The position numbers and the translations under genes are program-made. Positions 25,200-40,200 of a stretch of 64,000 nucleotides of DNA are shown piece after piece. The stretch covers positions 4,712,001 to 4,776,000 of the forward strand of contig JAKNDB010000109.1 in the NCBI GenBank assembly GCA_024305405.1. The letters are read 5' to 3'. Each line of letters begins with the position of its first letter. Positions within the stretch are counted from its first letter, which is position 1. The notes under the pieces are model-generated. The model worked only from the letters and a program-made list of their open reading frames with translations. It did no database searches and had not been told where the DNA came from. This stretch comes from Dirofilaria immitis (lineage: Eukaryota; Nematoda; Chromadorea; Rhabditida; Onchocercidae).

Positions 25200-27270
25200 T
25201 TTTATGAAAAAAAAATAGGTTGCAAAATAAGGATGATAAACGGAGAGAATAAAGCTGATTAAAAATACAAAGCTTCTCATCTCCTTATTCATGCATCTTG
25301 GTTTACAGTTCAGACAGTACTTGTTAAAAGGAAAAATTTATTATCATATGCTTGGTTCCACTGATAATCTCTGAAAAGCATACATATAAAGATTGCAAAA
25401 TAAAATATATATATTATATAAGCTTGGTGATATAGAAGCTGAAGCCTTAGGCATTTAATATGTTAGTCATAGTAAGCATTTGAATACACCTCAGTGTTTC
25501 AGAAGTACAAAACAAGAGAAATATTTCTAATTGAAAAACTGATTTGATTTAACTATCCTAGCAGATTTATGAATGAATAAAACCATCAATAATAATGAGA
25601 AAGCATGGTAAAAGTAGGAAAAAAGATTTTGGAATTAACCATACAATTTACAATAAGACGAAAAGCGCTCTTCTAATATGGCTTAAAACTATGCTTAGTA
25701 TTCAAGCCAAAAGAACATACGGAGCGGTAATGGATAAACAGTAAAATAAACTGCTCTGCTAAGTGATGGATAATACAAGTTTTTGTCCCTATACACATTT
25801 TGCTTTAGAAACTGGTTTCAGTTTAATATGCATAAGTCTGATAATAAATGCAAGAAGGTAGCCATTAAAGCCAAGATATCGCTGGAGAAATATAATGTTG
25901 CTTTATGTGTAAGAAATTTTTCTTCATATCACTTAAAAATTCATACAGTTTGGTTGTTAACGAATGAGCAACAAAAACTGTTGAAATAAAGCTGACAGGT
26001 TTACTAGCGTTACTGATTTTGGAAAGTAGCATGAAATAATTCCACACAGTAGGGTCGATAACGATCTGTCTTGCCAGACAGGCTAATCAGGAATATTTGT
26101 TAGGATATTTCTAAACGTAACACTATGAATGAAGTATTTCAAGACAAACCACATAAATTCATATGATTAGAAATAAAAACTCTTTTATTGTAAAATACCA
26201 TGACAAAACTAAATAAGAAATGATATATAAAGTTTAAAAGCAGAAGAGAAAAAATGCAACAAAGCAAACAATTCAGGAGGCATCGAAACCAATTTCTGCG
26301 AAGTAATCTAAATACTGATGTAAATAGGATTCGTAAAAAAGCTAAGAGCGAAAAATGAATGAATCAGTCAAAAACTTGGGAGAGGAAGTAAAATCAAAGA
26401 AATAAAACAAGTGATTGAATGAGCAAACGGATAAGCTAAATGAAAAGAACCAGATTTAAAGCAATTAATAAATTAAAAATAACTAAATGAAAGTGAAAAA
26501 GATCATAGTGACTGTTGACAGCCCATCGACTTACGCCTAACAAATCAGAATTCATCCCAATAATTCAATGATTATTCCCGATTAATAAAAGTTATAAATG
26601 CGCGATTGTTCAAGCCTAATAAATTTTTAAGATCTGATAAGTTTTCTACTTTATTTTCTTCCTAAATCCAGTCGTTGCTTCTTACTATAGCAGAAGGATA
26701 AAAAGAGGTAATTCATTTGTAATTTCGGTCCTTACATAAATCATGAAAGGATAACACTACGGATGCATGGAACATTATAGAAGTGATTGTTGCAGGAGGT
26801 TTACCTATCTTGAGCAAATCTAAAAGATAATTATAACGGCGAACAAAAACGAAACATTTATGACTTTTTATGTTAGAAACTTATTAGTGAGGATAATATA
26901 CTAAGAATTTCTAAAGCAAATTTTTCAAGGACTCGAACAGATAGTATATCATTGAAATTCGAAGAAATGCAGTACAAATTTATTTACGACTGCATAGAAG
27001 CTTGAGAGATGAAATAAGAGAGTGAGTAGTTAAACGGGCATCACGTTCAGAGATGAAAAACACAAAAATTCTTTATATTCGTTTAATTACAAGAAATTAG
27101 AAAGAAAAATTCATATAAGTTATTTTAGCTATGAACACGCTTTATCAAGTGAGAGTTGAAGAAAAGTGCTTGAAGAAAGAGTTTTGAAATCTCAAGGGTA
27201 TGGTTCCGGTAAGAGGTTTTACTCGCCGTTTCAGTAAATACTTCTCACAATGTCATACAGCACCGAAAGA
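25200..27270. other. AT-rich spacer without a recognised gene
   Basis: Frames of 60-68 codons overlap on both strands near 25783-26047 with no splice context. The 5' exon of the DB-module gene may lie in this stretch, but no convincing ATG exon could be chosen. Confidence 0.4.
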
Positions 27271-27289
27271 ATTGGAAATGGTGTAGCTT

Positions 27290-28010
27290 TCAAAAAAAAA
27301 GCGAACAGACGTCAATCCCTTTGACCTAATCCACTGAAAAAGTATTTCAGAAATTGTTATCAAAATGTCTAACTAGAATCTCTGATGAATGAAATCGTTC
27401 ATAAGTAAAACTGATCGAATATGACAAAAATTTTCAATAGTTTTCCTCTCTGTAGAATACGAAGAAGTATTCGACATCATCAAAATAACTATGAACTTTC
27501 AGATTTTGCAGGCATACTTCATTATGAAGAGTATACAAATGAAAAAAAACTCGACTGATTTTCCTTGCATTATTTCTTGAATAAAATGGCACGATTTCCG
27601 TTACCAAACTTCGATTTGTCTAATGGGATTTTATTACAGAACAAGCACCTTGAATGATGGCATTACACATGTCATGCAGGTATTCGAAAAAAAAAAAGAA
27701 AAGTGAACACCTCAATTATTCTTCGGATCAAAGGCTTATGGCCTAAATGATTACCACAAAAAAACAACGGAAAGATAATGTATTGTTCCGATTATAAGAT
27801 CTAGGAAATTCGGATAGTCACTATGATCTCCTCGTATGATGATGCCTTTGGGAACAATAAAAAATTTATGATAGCTTTGACAAAAGTGATATTTGAAACA
27901 ATCGGAAAACTTACAGTAGGATTTTCGAATTCTTTAATTTCGTACTGCTTTGACTCCACTGTCACTATTGGCATTGCTAGTACAAAGATTAAAAGAATTT
28001 TTTGAACATA
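27290..28010 (+). mobile_element. Decayed RTE-like non-LTR retrotransposon reverse transcriptase
   Basis: Fragments in different plus-strand frames resemble RTE-clade reverse transcriptase in the correct order. STEKVFQKLLSKCLTRISDE near 27340-27395 resembles the STxYKLFxKxLxxRIxxxLDE region. FLSVEYEEVFDII near 27446-27484 resembles the FxDYEKAFDSV catalytic region. CFDSTVTIGIAST near 27944-27982 resembles LFDSTVLPALCYA. Stops and frame changes separate them, and no intact FADD box was found. The match rests on memory of the family, so moderate caution is needed. Confidence 0.4.
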
Positions 28011-30197
28011 TTATACTGAAAATAGTTCTATGTAGAAATCCTGGGCACGATTTCAAGGTTCACTTTGTTTCGTCTGCTCATTCGCGTCATATTTAACCGA
28101 TGGCAGAAGGTTTGATTAATAATTTGTCTGATCACAAGATATTTCTCATGACCAAACAATGGCCATTGTGATAACAACTGTCAAAACACTAATATGCGAT
28201 GCATTTGGAATGTTCAGAAAATCGCTCATTTAGCTGAGTATTAATAATAATTATTTGAGCTTGAACCATTTTCGTTTCTCTACTTTTTCTCGGGAAAGCA
28301 TTTCGAACTTTGCTTGATACATACCAGATTGTTAGACTGCCGTTTGATAATGCCTTCCAGCTGATTGCGAATGTTGAACATAGCTCGTTACCTTGACAAG
28401 TATTCCAAAGCAATCTGAACCCTTAATAATGTTCACATCTTCTTGATTCAACGCTGAGATAATTCCAACTGAATCTCACGTACTAATGACAGATACGACA
28501 ATAACCGAAACAACTGTGGGAGGGAACGGTGTAACAACTGTAAGGTAACGAAACAACCAACTACGCTGCCTTTGAACGAAAGATGTGTGTCCGCGGTAAG
28601 ACAACATAACTAAAGTATATGACGAGATCATTAATTTAGGAGCAGTTTAGAAAAAAGTCATTCGACGACAGCAGAGGGAAGAGTATTGATGGTCACAACA
28701 AGGTCTCCGTTTTTCAATAAATTCCTTTCTATACAGAAAGTTTGATTCGCTTATTGCCTGCTGTCACTTTCGAATCAATTTACTTGAGTTAACATATGTT
28801 TGTTTATTTTTAAAAATCCGGATATATTAAACTATAAATGCTCCGTTAATATCGTCATTCAAAATGAATCAATCATATGTTTTCTCAGTAAAAGGAAGCT
28901 TACTTTTAAACAGAAATGAAATCAAATTTGCAAAATACATTGTTGATATTGGGTGTGAAGCAAAGTAGATTATGCAATATACAAAACATAATCATAAAGG
29001 TCGAGATCATTATCATTAAGAATACTTTCAAAACCGTCATATCAATGAATTAAAGGGTTCTAGATGAATTTTAAATATGACGGCGTTAAGAATCTTAAAT
29101 CGAAAACAGATATTTCTGAACTTGGTCGTAGTCAGATAAAAGTTCGAGTTCCCTGGGATAAACTTCGCATGGTGCAGAATAAGTTTCTAAATTTTACAAG
29201 CAAAAGGAAAACCAAAAATTCTGATGAAAATAACATAAAATTCGGTATCTTAATAAAATTAACGTCAGGCAGTATCTCGGTATTGCTCTTTTACAGTCGT
29301 AGAAACAAAAAGTTTTGAAACAGCGATCTGCACCAGAAGTATGGAGTGAACTAGTTTTAAAATTTAAAACATTAAGATAGTATTAAAGAAAATCTTCTAA
29401 TACTATACTAAACCTGACAAAACTTTATTTCTGATACAATTTTATTTTGCGATTGGGAAGGCTAACCAAGATTCTATGACTAACAAAAGAGTGACTACCT
29501 TTGCAGTATTATTTGTATTGCAGTTAATGATCTCTCTGCTCAGTAAGATCATTCCAACAACCGAGTAATTGAAAAGTCGACACAATTCTTATTGTCTCTT
29601 CTACAATGCCTATGAGAAAATATTATGAATATTTAATCACAAGTATCGGTCGTTTGTTAAGAACAATGAAGATTGGAGAGGATGCATCGTATTGCAATTA
29701 ATTTGAAGAATCAATCAACTAACCATTTTCAAATACATCATCTACTTATAGGCTTAAGTTGATGCTCTGAAACGCGTGACCTTATGTGAGCTCATATGTG
29801 AGATGTGCGTATATATCTGCGAAAAAACAACAAACAAAAAGATAGAATTCAGTTCACTGTTCGTCACTATGATTTACAGTAAGCTAGAACAATTATGCAA
29901 AACATGAATTTTTTTACAAGACTTGAATTTCTTCAGGTTAAAAAACATCGAAAAAAAGTGTCAAGAAAAATGTTGACAAAATCCAGAATATCTAGGCTCA
30001 AAATATTCTCGAGAAAAGTGAAGACTCTGATCACTTCTGCTCAGGCAAAGTGACTGGATTCTTCGATAAAACTACGGCAAGATCAATATATTTCCGGTTT
30101 GTATTTGATCGATTGTTTTAGAAAATCTTCTGCATAGCATTTTTTAGTATTTCGACTAACAGTTTGCTTTAAATTCTGCATATGAATGATGAATATT
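28011..30197. other. Gene-poor region
   Basis: No recognisable gene. Frames at 28189-28413 (minus, 74 codons) and 29064-29318 (plus, 84 codons) are open but lack family features or splice signals. Part of the decayed retrotransposon may extend into the first few hundred bases. Confidence 0.4.
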
Positions 30198-30225
30198 ATG
30201 TAGAATTTGTGGAAATAAATTTAGA

Positions 30226-30434
30226 CATTTCAAATGAAATCTAGTTTTTCCCATACCACTTGTAAAAACTATGAGAGACAGGAGAATTGTTACACTAATT
30301 TTTCATTGTCTACCTCGAGATTAAGGAAGGCAACGGCCCCATCAATTATAATCGGCAAACAATGTAGTATAGACGGAGGATTGCAAAGATCGATGAGTCA
30401 CGTTGATTTGAGCCAACAAATGAATATTAATTAA
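30226..30434 (+). other. Possible terminal exon of an unidentified gene
   Basis: Acceptor ATAAATTTAG is followed by an open frame including the ATG at 30234. Its end reads RLRKATAPSIIIGKQCSIDG and then QRSMSHVDLSQQMNIN before a TAA at 30432-30434. The Ser/Gln-rich, polar composition resembles a cytoplasmic C-terminal tail and differs from chance frames nearby. No preceding exon or family was recognised. Confidence 0.3.
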
Positions 30435-33400
30435 TTTTGAATTCCCAGAAAGTAAGATTAATGGTGTTGTGAATGACCTGATAAGAATAACTAGGACAAA
30501 AAGTACTTATCTTCCCCTATCACTTGTTTAAAGTAATCATTCGCGATAAACGAATATATTATCATTAAAAGTAGGATTAGACGTTCATCGCTATCATATC
30601 ATGAGGGACAATACATGATAGATATATACCTGTACCCGCCTTTAGTCATCGCTTCGAATAAGCAATGTGGAAAAGATTGAACACTTTTCATAATATCAAC
30701 AGCATCACATTGACAGCCAAAGCAATTTCCGCAATGCCGAGTTTGGGCAGTGATGATTACATAGACTATTTCGTTGATATTGAGACAAAAAGATTTAAGA
30801 TGAACAATTTACTATAAATCATATGAAAAAATGATCATCTGCATTACTGGTAAAATCTTGAAACTATATAATATAATTTTGGGATTTCAGACTGCATGGA
30901 TTATATTATTTTTTTTTGAGAATAACAATGAATTTAAAAAGTACATTATGCTACATTGGTATTATAAACTTGAAGTATTGCGATGGTTATCAATTTAAAA
31001 AATTATTGACAACCACAATAAATATCTAGCAAAAAGAAAAAATGCCTGACAAACGTTATCCAAATTACAAGTATAAATAATATGTTCTAAAGCCTGATTA
31101 AAAATGAATACCCGTAAAACATCTGTCATTCTGCATGTTTGAAATTAAAGAAGGCGAATTGTTAAAAATTTAAGAGGAAATATTTAAAATAATCGAAATT
31201 AAAGTGCAGTTTTTTCACCTTTTGTCGCGAAAGAAATCATAAAATTTTGAAGGTGAACTGGGACTTTTGAAACTTATGAATCAATCAGAAGTTAATAAAA
31301 TGTATAAATTAATTCTTCGAAGAAAACTAACTTTATTTTAAAAGTAATTTGTACTAAATAAAAACAATTTAAGGTGGAATTATTATAATAATAAAAAGGA
31401 GCATTCCTGCTTTTAAGTACAACAGTAAAACTTAGGTTTATACTTACATGCTTTTCCATTACTTTTAAATGTGTTTACAATATATTAGGATTGTAATCCA
31501 TTTATTTTCAAGCTTCTATGCAAAATTACCTTTTATTAGTGTTAGGTAGTGATACTTCCTTGTCTTGCATTTTCTTCACTTTTTACAGTTTTTACCTGGC
31601 TGAGAAGTAGAATTCATAATATAATTAAATTATGCAAGATTTTCTTGAATAATATATACAAAAAATGTAGCAAACAAAGAAGTTAACTTTTTAACAAAAA
31701 TGACAGAATAATAGAAAATAATCAATAAAGAAAAATAGATCAGAAATAGTGAATGAGACGTTGGATTCTTCGAAAAATTGACCGAAAGTATAAACATTAA
31801 TTGACATTTCCTGCAATCCTTTTGTCTAAATGTTACCAATTCCAGTCATACATGAACGTATACAATGTCCTATATTTTGTTCTAAGTCATTTCAATCTTT
31901 TCAGTTCTCTGCATTATTTACTGCTAAATAATTTTTAGTGATTTCTTGGTGCATTAGAACGGGGAAGTGGACAGGTATTTTGCAAGAATTTCAAGTTAGT
32001 TAAATTTAATATTACAATGATCAAAATTTTCAGTTTTCGCTTTCTTAACGTTTAGAATATAAAACTAACATTTTGATTGTATAATTTAACATTGAAAAGT
32101 GAATTAACTTTATTGTGCTGTTTAGTATTTAATTCGTTGAAAATAAAGATCTAATCATGTGATGACGTTCAGCACTTCAAAATATCAAGCTTCATCAAAA
32201 ATATAAAAAGTTAAAGATTAGTATGTAGGTGCTCAGTTAGATTGAATGAAATGACATATTAACATTTTCTTCAATACGGATACGAAAACAACAATATAAA
32301 ATGTATGAAAAACTTCCAGCAACTAAAGAAGTATCGGTAGAACTTTCGTAATTTTGGAAAAAGCAGTCGAAAATGTATTTACGAGACTGAATAAATGCGA
32401 TAAACCAAAATGAAAAATCATGTTAGATACAAGTGTTTGACAAAAAGTTTGAAACTGAAAAAATACAAGGAGAGAACCATTTTAACAGTACAGAATGAAG
32501 TACATGTTGAATTGTGCATACTCCATAAAATATTGAATAAAAACCTGTTCCACAAGGTTACACTATTATATTTGCCACTGCTACGCTTTGATGTTACTAA
32601 TCAGATTCCAAATACAATTTTAAATGAATGAATAATTACCAAAATTCTGGGTTGTTGAGCTCAATGGAAAATTACGATTTTCTATTACTATCTAGTGGAT
32701 CATTTTTTTATTGCGGTAGTCCGATTTTTAACTGAGAAATCTTTTTTGCCGTCATTTCAATTGAATGATGAGGTTGAAGGTATCCATTGTTTTAAATAAG
32801 TGTCATACTTCATTTCTGTGTAAGTCGACAACTCCAATTCATCCTATGTTTGTATATCATTTGATAGTTTCTAATTAAACAGGAAAAAATAGTTATACAT
32901 ACATAAGTATGATTTATGTTCGCCAAAAAATCAAAAAGACGAAACTTACTAATGATAAAATAAAAATTGACAGCGTAAATTAATTTCCATGTTTTTTCTC
33001 TTAATTGAAACGTTTTCAAGAATTTTCAATAAAGTTTTACATTCTAAAACTTGAGCTGAATATCATACTATAAATTGAAAACTTAGCATAAATTACTGAG
33101 AAAGATACATTTCTATTTATGTAAAATTGAAATATTAGCTAACCGTTACCATTAACTTAAAGCAAACGGTTATATAATTTTTTGCCTATTTCGCTAATTT
33201 CGTAGACAAAATCAATACTAATGAGGAAATTACATTGGTAGCTTCTAAGTTTAACTAACTGACTATTGCATACTATCGCTTATTTATATCATTTTATAAT
33301 TTATTTGTGTTCTTCATAAGAAGAGGATTCCTGTTCTCCAGTATAAGCCAAAGATAAGCCCATCAAAATTTCTGACATCTGGGTTTTGTAATCCCAAATT

Positions 33401-36400
33401 TCAATTTTGCAGTAACAAATAAGCAAACAAACAACTGTTCATATAAAATACTATTTTCAAAAAATAGAGTTTAATTACGCCGCAGTCTTAGCAGAGAACT
33501 AATCTATTTAACTTTATGGGAAGTAAAAAGATAAAAAGAATGAATACAGTAAGTGTTGAAATTGAAAAATGAGCATAAACATATTAAATGCTAGGTATTG
33601 TGTTTAAATAAAAATTGCGTTTGAATGAAAATATGAATAGGACAAAAGAGAGAGAAAGATACTGAGTGAAACGAAGAAATAATATATATAGGTTGATGAT
33701 CCATAGTAGATCTTGACAATCAAGTTGAAATCAATGTGGATGATGATCAAAAGAAAAGGAGAGACATGGATTACGGTGGTTTGATGTTGTTCAAAAGATC
33801 ATCGCCGAATCGCAAAAAAGACCAGTTATATAAAAGTAAACAAGTTAATTCAAAAAACCAGTTAAACGCTGAACCGAACGATTTTTGTGTGTCGCATTCC
33901 TTTTCATGCATGTTTGTGTTAAACGATTTATTTCTTCTAATACATTCACTTCTGACGCTCACTTGGCTCTTTCTGAATCGTTGAAACTGAGAAATACTTT
34001 GAAGTAATATACGTATCTGAATTGTACGTTGCAAAAAAATTAGAATCGAAAAAAAAATAGAACACACATTGGAGTAGATTTGCCCTGGAGCATAGCAGTG
34101 GATATGCCCATGATGTGGGGATCAATGCAATAGAAATCAACGAACTTATTGGATTTATAGTTCTTTTCGAATTTTGTAGATGGATTTTTTGCGAGATAAA
34201 TTATTTTGGAATTAATATCTCTAGTACCTTCTTATTGGAGTGCAATATTCTGAAATTAAGAATACTATTTCGAGTATTCCAATATCATGAATTATCCAAA
34301 CAAATCTTGCGACAAAAATCTAGCATTGCAGTTTGATTATCATATGTTGGGCAAACTTAATCTAGAATTTGTGAATTCCTACAGATCGTTGCTTTGATGC
34401 TTTCCTTGGACAAACGGAATGTTTCTTCACTTATTTTTGCTAAAAACTGGTAAAAATCTGAAGCTGCATATACTATAAGAGTTGATCATCTGGAAGTGAA
34501 CATTCACTTAAATGTAATTGAGGAAAATATTTCTTAATTTGCTCCACGCTACGACATAAAATTGATAAATTAGATTTAACATCATCCGCTGGATCAGCTA
34601 GGTTGAAAAGGTCAATTTCATGAGACAGCTGTTTACCTGTCTGCTTTTATTTCTATCAGTATGATTGTTAGGACTCTTGAGAGTAAACTGTGATACATAC
34701 TGCATTAAGAATCATATTTCAGAATTCATACTTTTGATGAAAATTTTCAAATTCAGAATTGCTTTAAATCTTTAGGAAAGTAACGATTTTTTTATAGAAT
34801 TAGCAAAGGTATGTAGTGTTAGAGTAAAAGCATCTAATCATTATTAACAGAATGATAGAAAAATATCCCGAATCTTAAAGCAATCTGAAAAGTCTTCATA
34901 CATTGACCAAAACAATCCAGACGAGTCGGAGATTCATTAGAAACATATTAAAGTGAAATTAAACGAAATGTTTATTGGCTTGTATCACGGGTATGTTCAA
35001 GAATAATTCTAAAGCAGCATACTTAATTTGTAATCGTAAAGTTCTTCATCAGAAGAAATTTCTGATGTTTTCGATGATTACAAGGTAGGCAATCATTCAG
35101 CCTCTAAAAATATTACATTGATATATTGAATATTTTAAAATCAAACGCAAAATTTACTTGTACAATATCACAGCAGTTAAGATCATTGAATTTCTGGATC
35201 TTCTAATTCGACTTAAAAATGAAAGACTTTTTTTTTGCGGTAAAACGGAATAAACCTGACGCTGATTTAAATAAATCGACATCACCGTGCACTGTTTTCT
35301 GCAACAGAAGTGAAATGAAATTGCTACTCTCTCGAATTAAGATAATTGTTAATAAATAAGACAACTTTGTTTTATATTATCCATTATCAATCAGGATTGG
35401 AATAATAGGTAACGATTATCTATCATTTTTCAGCAATCAGTCTGTAAAACTATTTTTAATCTTCATCGCATTTTTAGTTACTACTTCTTTCTTCTATGGC
35501 ATGTCTTTTCATTTTCCACTTACAATCAATCATAAACAAATTTTCCGGAGTCTAATAATCATAAATCCATTTAGTTATAATTTCCGCATAGAAAACAAGA
35601 TCTAATGAAGCATTAAATAAGATCGAATTATTTATATTGCTTGCGAATATCAATTTCAATTATATATATAAAGTGTAATATGTAACGTAGCAAAAACAAC
35701 TAATCCATAAACGACAGCCGTAAAAGATTTATTTGATTCTGTTTTGTACTCTTCTAATTCTCATAATTTATTGCAAAAGATTTTTTTATGGTTTTTGATC
35801 TTTACAATTTGTAAAATTTCAAACTCGGTGATCCCCACGAATATTTTCCTTGCAAGTTCAAACATACAAAGAAATACAAAAAAATTGGCAAATGGGGAAA
35901 TAATGAAATTTAGAGTGTAAGCGCGTGTTAAAATTTATTCAGCAATATGTTTCTTAGCAGACACACAGATCTATGTTGGTTATCTTCTGAGAAAAGTTTT
36001 CAGTGCTCTTGGAATCGGGATATCAGCTAGCCGTCGTTGATTTAAAATGGAGACCATATTTATTATATATCGATGCCTACTTCACTCCTTGAAGCATCTC
36101 GGACTTGTGCGCTTTATCTTGTTTTTTAATCGCTACTATTCTTGCATCTTAATGCAGTTTTTTCCATGGATGGTGTAATTTTTTTTACAGATCGAGTAAA
36201 ACGAAGAAAGCTTTGTATACATTAATTTTTAAATTTTATACCTAAACTATAAATGCTTACCATAAAATTCATGATTTTGAAGTATGCTTCTAAATTTTCG
36301 TTAACATATTAGTATCTATTTGTCACAAGCTTGACTGACTTAAAAACTCATAAATTGTTAAGATTTTTTAAATGAAGTAAGCTGCAAGAGTATCTATCTC

Positions 36401-36740
36401 TTCAGTATTTCGCTATGAGGTAGGAATATTGAACGCACATTACTTGCAGATTTATTTGTGTTGCCGAAATAACGTTGCTAAATTCGACGACTACGTCAAA
36501 ACTATTCGACAGGACTGAAAACTCCCTAAGTCCTTAGAAATTTTAAAATGCCTATTGCCATTCACAGCCACTCTTCTGAACTTTCGAAAACATTTTGAAG
36601 TGAGTAAAATATTCTGGATAAGCAAACTAATACTATTGATCTTCTTTGCGTCAACAACAAGTTACAATACCGAGCATATTTATCACAAGTTGAAAACTGT
36701 CGTCCCAATAGATGTTATTCCATGCATAACTGATGCGTGA
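30435..36740. other. Gene-poor AT-rich region
   Basis: Many overlapping frames of 60-98 codons on both strands show no motifs. A short frame near 33700-33850 contains basic pairs (QKKRRDMDYGGLMLFKRSSP), but no signal peptide or repeated peptide was found. Nothing is supported well enough to call a gene. Confidence 0.45.
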
Positions 36741-37223
36741 TTAGAAAAGGCAAAATAAATCACTATGAATATGCAATTCAGGAAATCCGAATGGCGACAA
36801 ATCGTTACTTTCAAAATGTCTCTTCGAATAGTTTTGATTCATTACTACAGTCCACAAGGGAGAGCGAAAAATGATAGAGGGCCAGCACATATGCAAGCAG
36901 GTAAAAAGGACACGGAACATCACATCCGTCAGGATAGTTTTACGACTTCTCTCATGGAGCTCCATAAATAACGATGCAAGAAGCACTTACTGCGGTGCAA
37001 AGTGCAGCACACTGCGCCCTCGGAGGACGGGCGTTGGTACCCTTCATCGACATTTTCAAATGTGTTCTTCCCCATTTCTGTCTGCTTCCAAACCAATCTC
37101 AGTGCTTCTCTGCCTTTCGTGTACGTCGGTATAAAATGTCGAGTCTGTTTGTTATATGTGTGCTAAATGTGCATCTGTGTATAAATGTATGTATGTATAT
37201 GTTTTGAAAAAAAAAAAAAAAAA
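36741..37223 (+). other. GC-richer patch ending in a 17-base A run
   Basis: The sequence from about 36860 to 37100 is clearly richer in GC than its surroundings and is open in several frames on both strands (68-87 codons). It is followed by short TG-rich sequence and then A17 at 37207-37223. A GC-richer block followed by a long A run is the layout of a retroposed transcript, but no protein family was recognised. An active gene or promoter is an alternative. Confidence 0.3.
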
Positions 37224-40200
37224 CGAAAAAATGCTTCTAGTTGCACTCATTGCTACATTCGCTCAATCGTTTTTCGACTCCTCATTCTTATCATTATCAC
37301 ATATTTTCATGATTTTACAATTTTGTTGTTATCCTTTTGTTTTTATCTTGCGACAAAAATTCTCATTCCTGCTTTCTTGTTTCGCATCTCAGCGTATTTG
37401 GGAAGACCTTATTCTTATATGTATTGGAGTATTTTGCGAATGACTTACGATAGACTTGAAAAGCATTGTCCTAGAAATGACAAGTTTTGTCACATTGTCT
37501 CTTATTTGCTCTTCTTGCTACTCGATGACTGATTTTGGAAAGGTTTTCGGATACCGATGTATGATTGGTAGTCATACATGCACGACATAAAAATAGTCGA
37601 TGGAATTCGGAAAGGGATACCAGGTGATAAAGTGCAAATGATAGAAGGAGAACTATACCTCAACAATCAGAAAGTAAAGCGAAAACGGGTCGAAGACTTC
37701 TGACTATGAGTTAAATCGTAGGACATGTAAGCTCGTTGTTTGTGAGGCTTCTCTCCTATGCTACTTTCGCCTGTATTACTCTTCTAAATTTTTTTTCATA
37801 AATGCTTCTTTTTTTTGAATCACGATCGTCTATCTATCATTTATACCATTATTTTTCATTCATGGTAAGTGGAATGCTGCGTGCTGTCATGCATTTATCT
37901 CTCGAAAGGACTCGCTAATTGATGCCAATTATAAAAAATATTCCATGCACCACTCAGGTTAACCAATATGACGCAATCTTTTTGAACTTTTTTGAAGTTC
38001 ATTGCGCCGTAATTCAGATTTATTCAGTCGTTATCACTTTGCATTACGGAAGGTTATTAGAGCAAAATATATGGGGAGTAAAATGAATTGAATCAAAAAT
38101 AGAAGACGGTTATAGCAGGTTGAAGTTGACGTCAATACGCATAAAAAAAATGACCAAATAACTGTAATTTGGAGTGGCAAAATCTCTAAAAAGCACTGGT
38201 TTATATAGAAATGAAATGATTATTTTTCATTCCTGAACTCATTTATTTAAAAGTAACTTATAAAAATTTTTTTAGATTTTAAGAGAGCTAACTGTTCTGG
38301 GAAAGTTGTAAAGGCTATATATTTCAAATGTTGCTATTCTGCTACTGACCACGTTCATATGGCATAAAAAGTTTATTGTGTATTAATCTAGTCTAAATAG
38401 CTATAGAAAGGTTTGGATTTTTAAAGTTAAAACTTTTATTGATTATATCCCATGTAGAATTTTTTCTTCGCTTAGGATCTCAACTCAAATTCTTCTACAA
38501 GATTCTCAATCGCTTTTTTCACTCATGCATTGAATGTATCTCAGTAATTTGTAAAATTAAATAAGATTCCATAAGTATCAATTTTTATTGATGTAATGAT
38601 TCAGAAATTAAAACGACAATTGCATTGTCAAAAATGATTCGAATTTAGTGTCAGTTATGCTCTTGTTTGATACTACTTGAAGAGCATGATTTTATATAAG
38701 GAAGAGTAATTTCAAATGAACTTCATGAATTCGGAATTCCTTACTATCTATAAAATTTCCCGAGCGTTGATATTGTTCAGGCAATCTTCACGGCTTTCCA
38801 TTCAATCTTTGTTTTTGCATGCACTTGTATGTTAAAGAATTCCGATAACAGGTAAGAACAAAGTTCATCAAAATTGAAACAATATAATAAGAGACAATCG
38901 TTTATAAAAGCAAGTGACAACCATCCATTTGTTTGTTATCTCATTATCAATGACTCTAAGCGTAAAATATTACATGTCATAATTTTTGATAAATCACTCA
39001 TATGTGAAATTTCTTGCTATTTCAAATATTTTGCATTAAATGCGAAATGTTTTATTTCTGTTTATCCTGTAGAGGACTGGACTTCAACGTTGGAGGCAGC
39101 TTGTAAACATTTTAAAAAAACGAAAAGGTGCAATTTATTTTTCAATGAAACCAGGAAAAATTTCATCATGAACTACCATTTCCAGGTTAAGAGTGTAATT
39201 TATTACAAAACCGATAATTCATTTTACAAATTTGAAAATCTGTGTGAATAGATAAGGGAAAAATATGTGTAGAATCATTGGAATTCAAGCGAAAGCTATT
39301 TTCTGTGAAAAAAACTGACGAATGGGCTTGTAAACTTGACTCACAAGGTCATTTCTTTATTTTGATATTTTTACTCTGCTCTTTTTAACTTTTAGCATTT
39401 CTCGTCGAATGATTGCAATGTTTTTCATTTACAGCTATCGTCAGACTAAGCACGCCAATGTTCCCTTAATTCATCTGCTCGATGTGGTGATTCACGTCGA
39501 ATAATTGTTCCTCCATCGATTAAGTTGAACGTTTATTGTGCGAATACGTTACTATGCGGTTTTTACGGCAAAATTTGTTGAATTTTTTAAGTTACTTATT
39601 AACTAGCATGAGATTTGTAGTAAACGGTAAGGAGGATAAAAATTAAGAGGATTACAAAAATCTTTAAGAAGTGGAAGAAATTGGTCATAGTGGACAAGGC
39701 AACAGAAAATACAACCGAAAAAAGCACTTCAGACTTCAAAAAAATTGCGAAACAGATACCATATTGGAAACGATGAAGACAAAAAATCACAAACATGGGA
39801 ATTTTCTGTGGCAACGAGCGCAGAAGGCAGTAGTTGAGGTAAATAGAAGGAAATGGGTTGGTGAGACAAAAATAAGACTTTACGGAGATGTTTAAAAATT
39901 TTCGATATAAACCTCTGTGTTAATGTTTAAACCATTCAAATTCTCTTTTCGCTGAAAATAGTATCCAACATAGTTGTGAACAGGTTTCAAGTTAAATTTT
40001 GAAGTGCGAAAAATCGGAAAATCAAGGAGAGAAGAAAGTATGAGATGATGACAGAAAGGGAAGTAGGAAAATTGATTTAAAAAGTGAAACAATAATGAAA
40101 AAGAGTAACGAAATCAGAAAATACTTTCACGATAAATATTTTACATCAGCAGTATTGGAAATTGAAAGGATGAATTGGTTTATTGAAGTATACAATGGGC

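Noticed and set aside
33700..33850. Neuropeptide-like stretch with dibasic sites around GGLMLFKR
   Set aside because: No signal peptide, no repeated peptide, no Gly for amidation before the basic pair, and no supported exon structure.
38874..39251. 125-codon open frame on the plus strand
   Set aside because: It opens with TTG, has no early ATG, no splice context and no family motif; about one frame of this length is expected by chance in this much AT-rich sequence.
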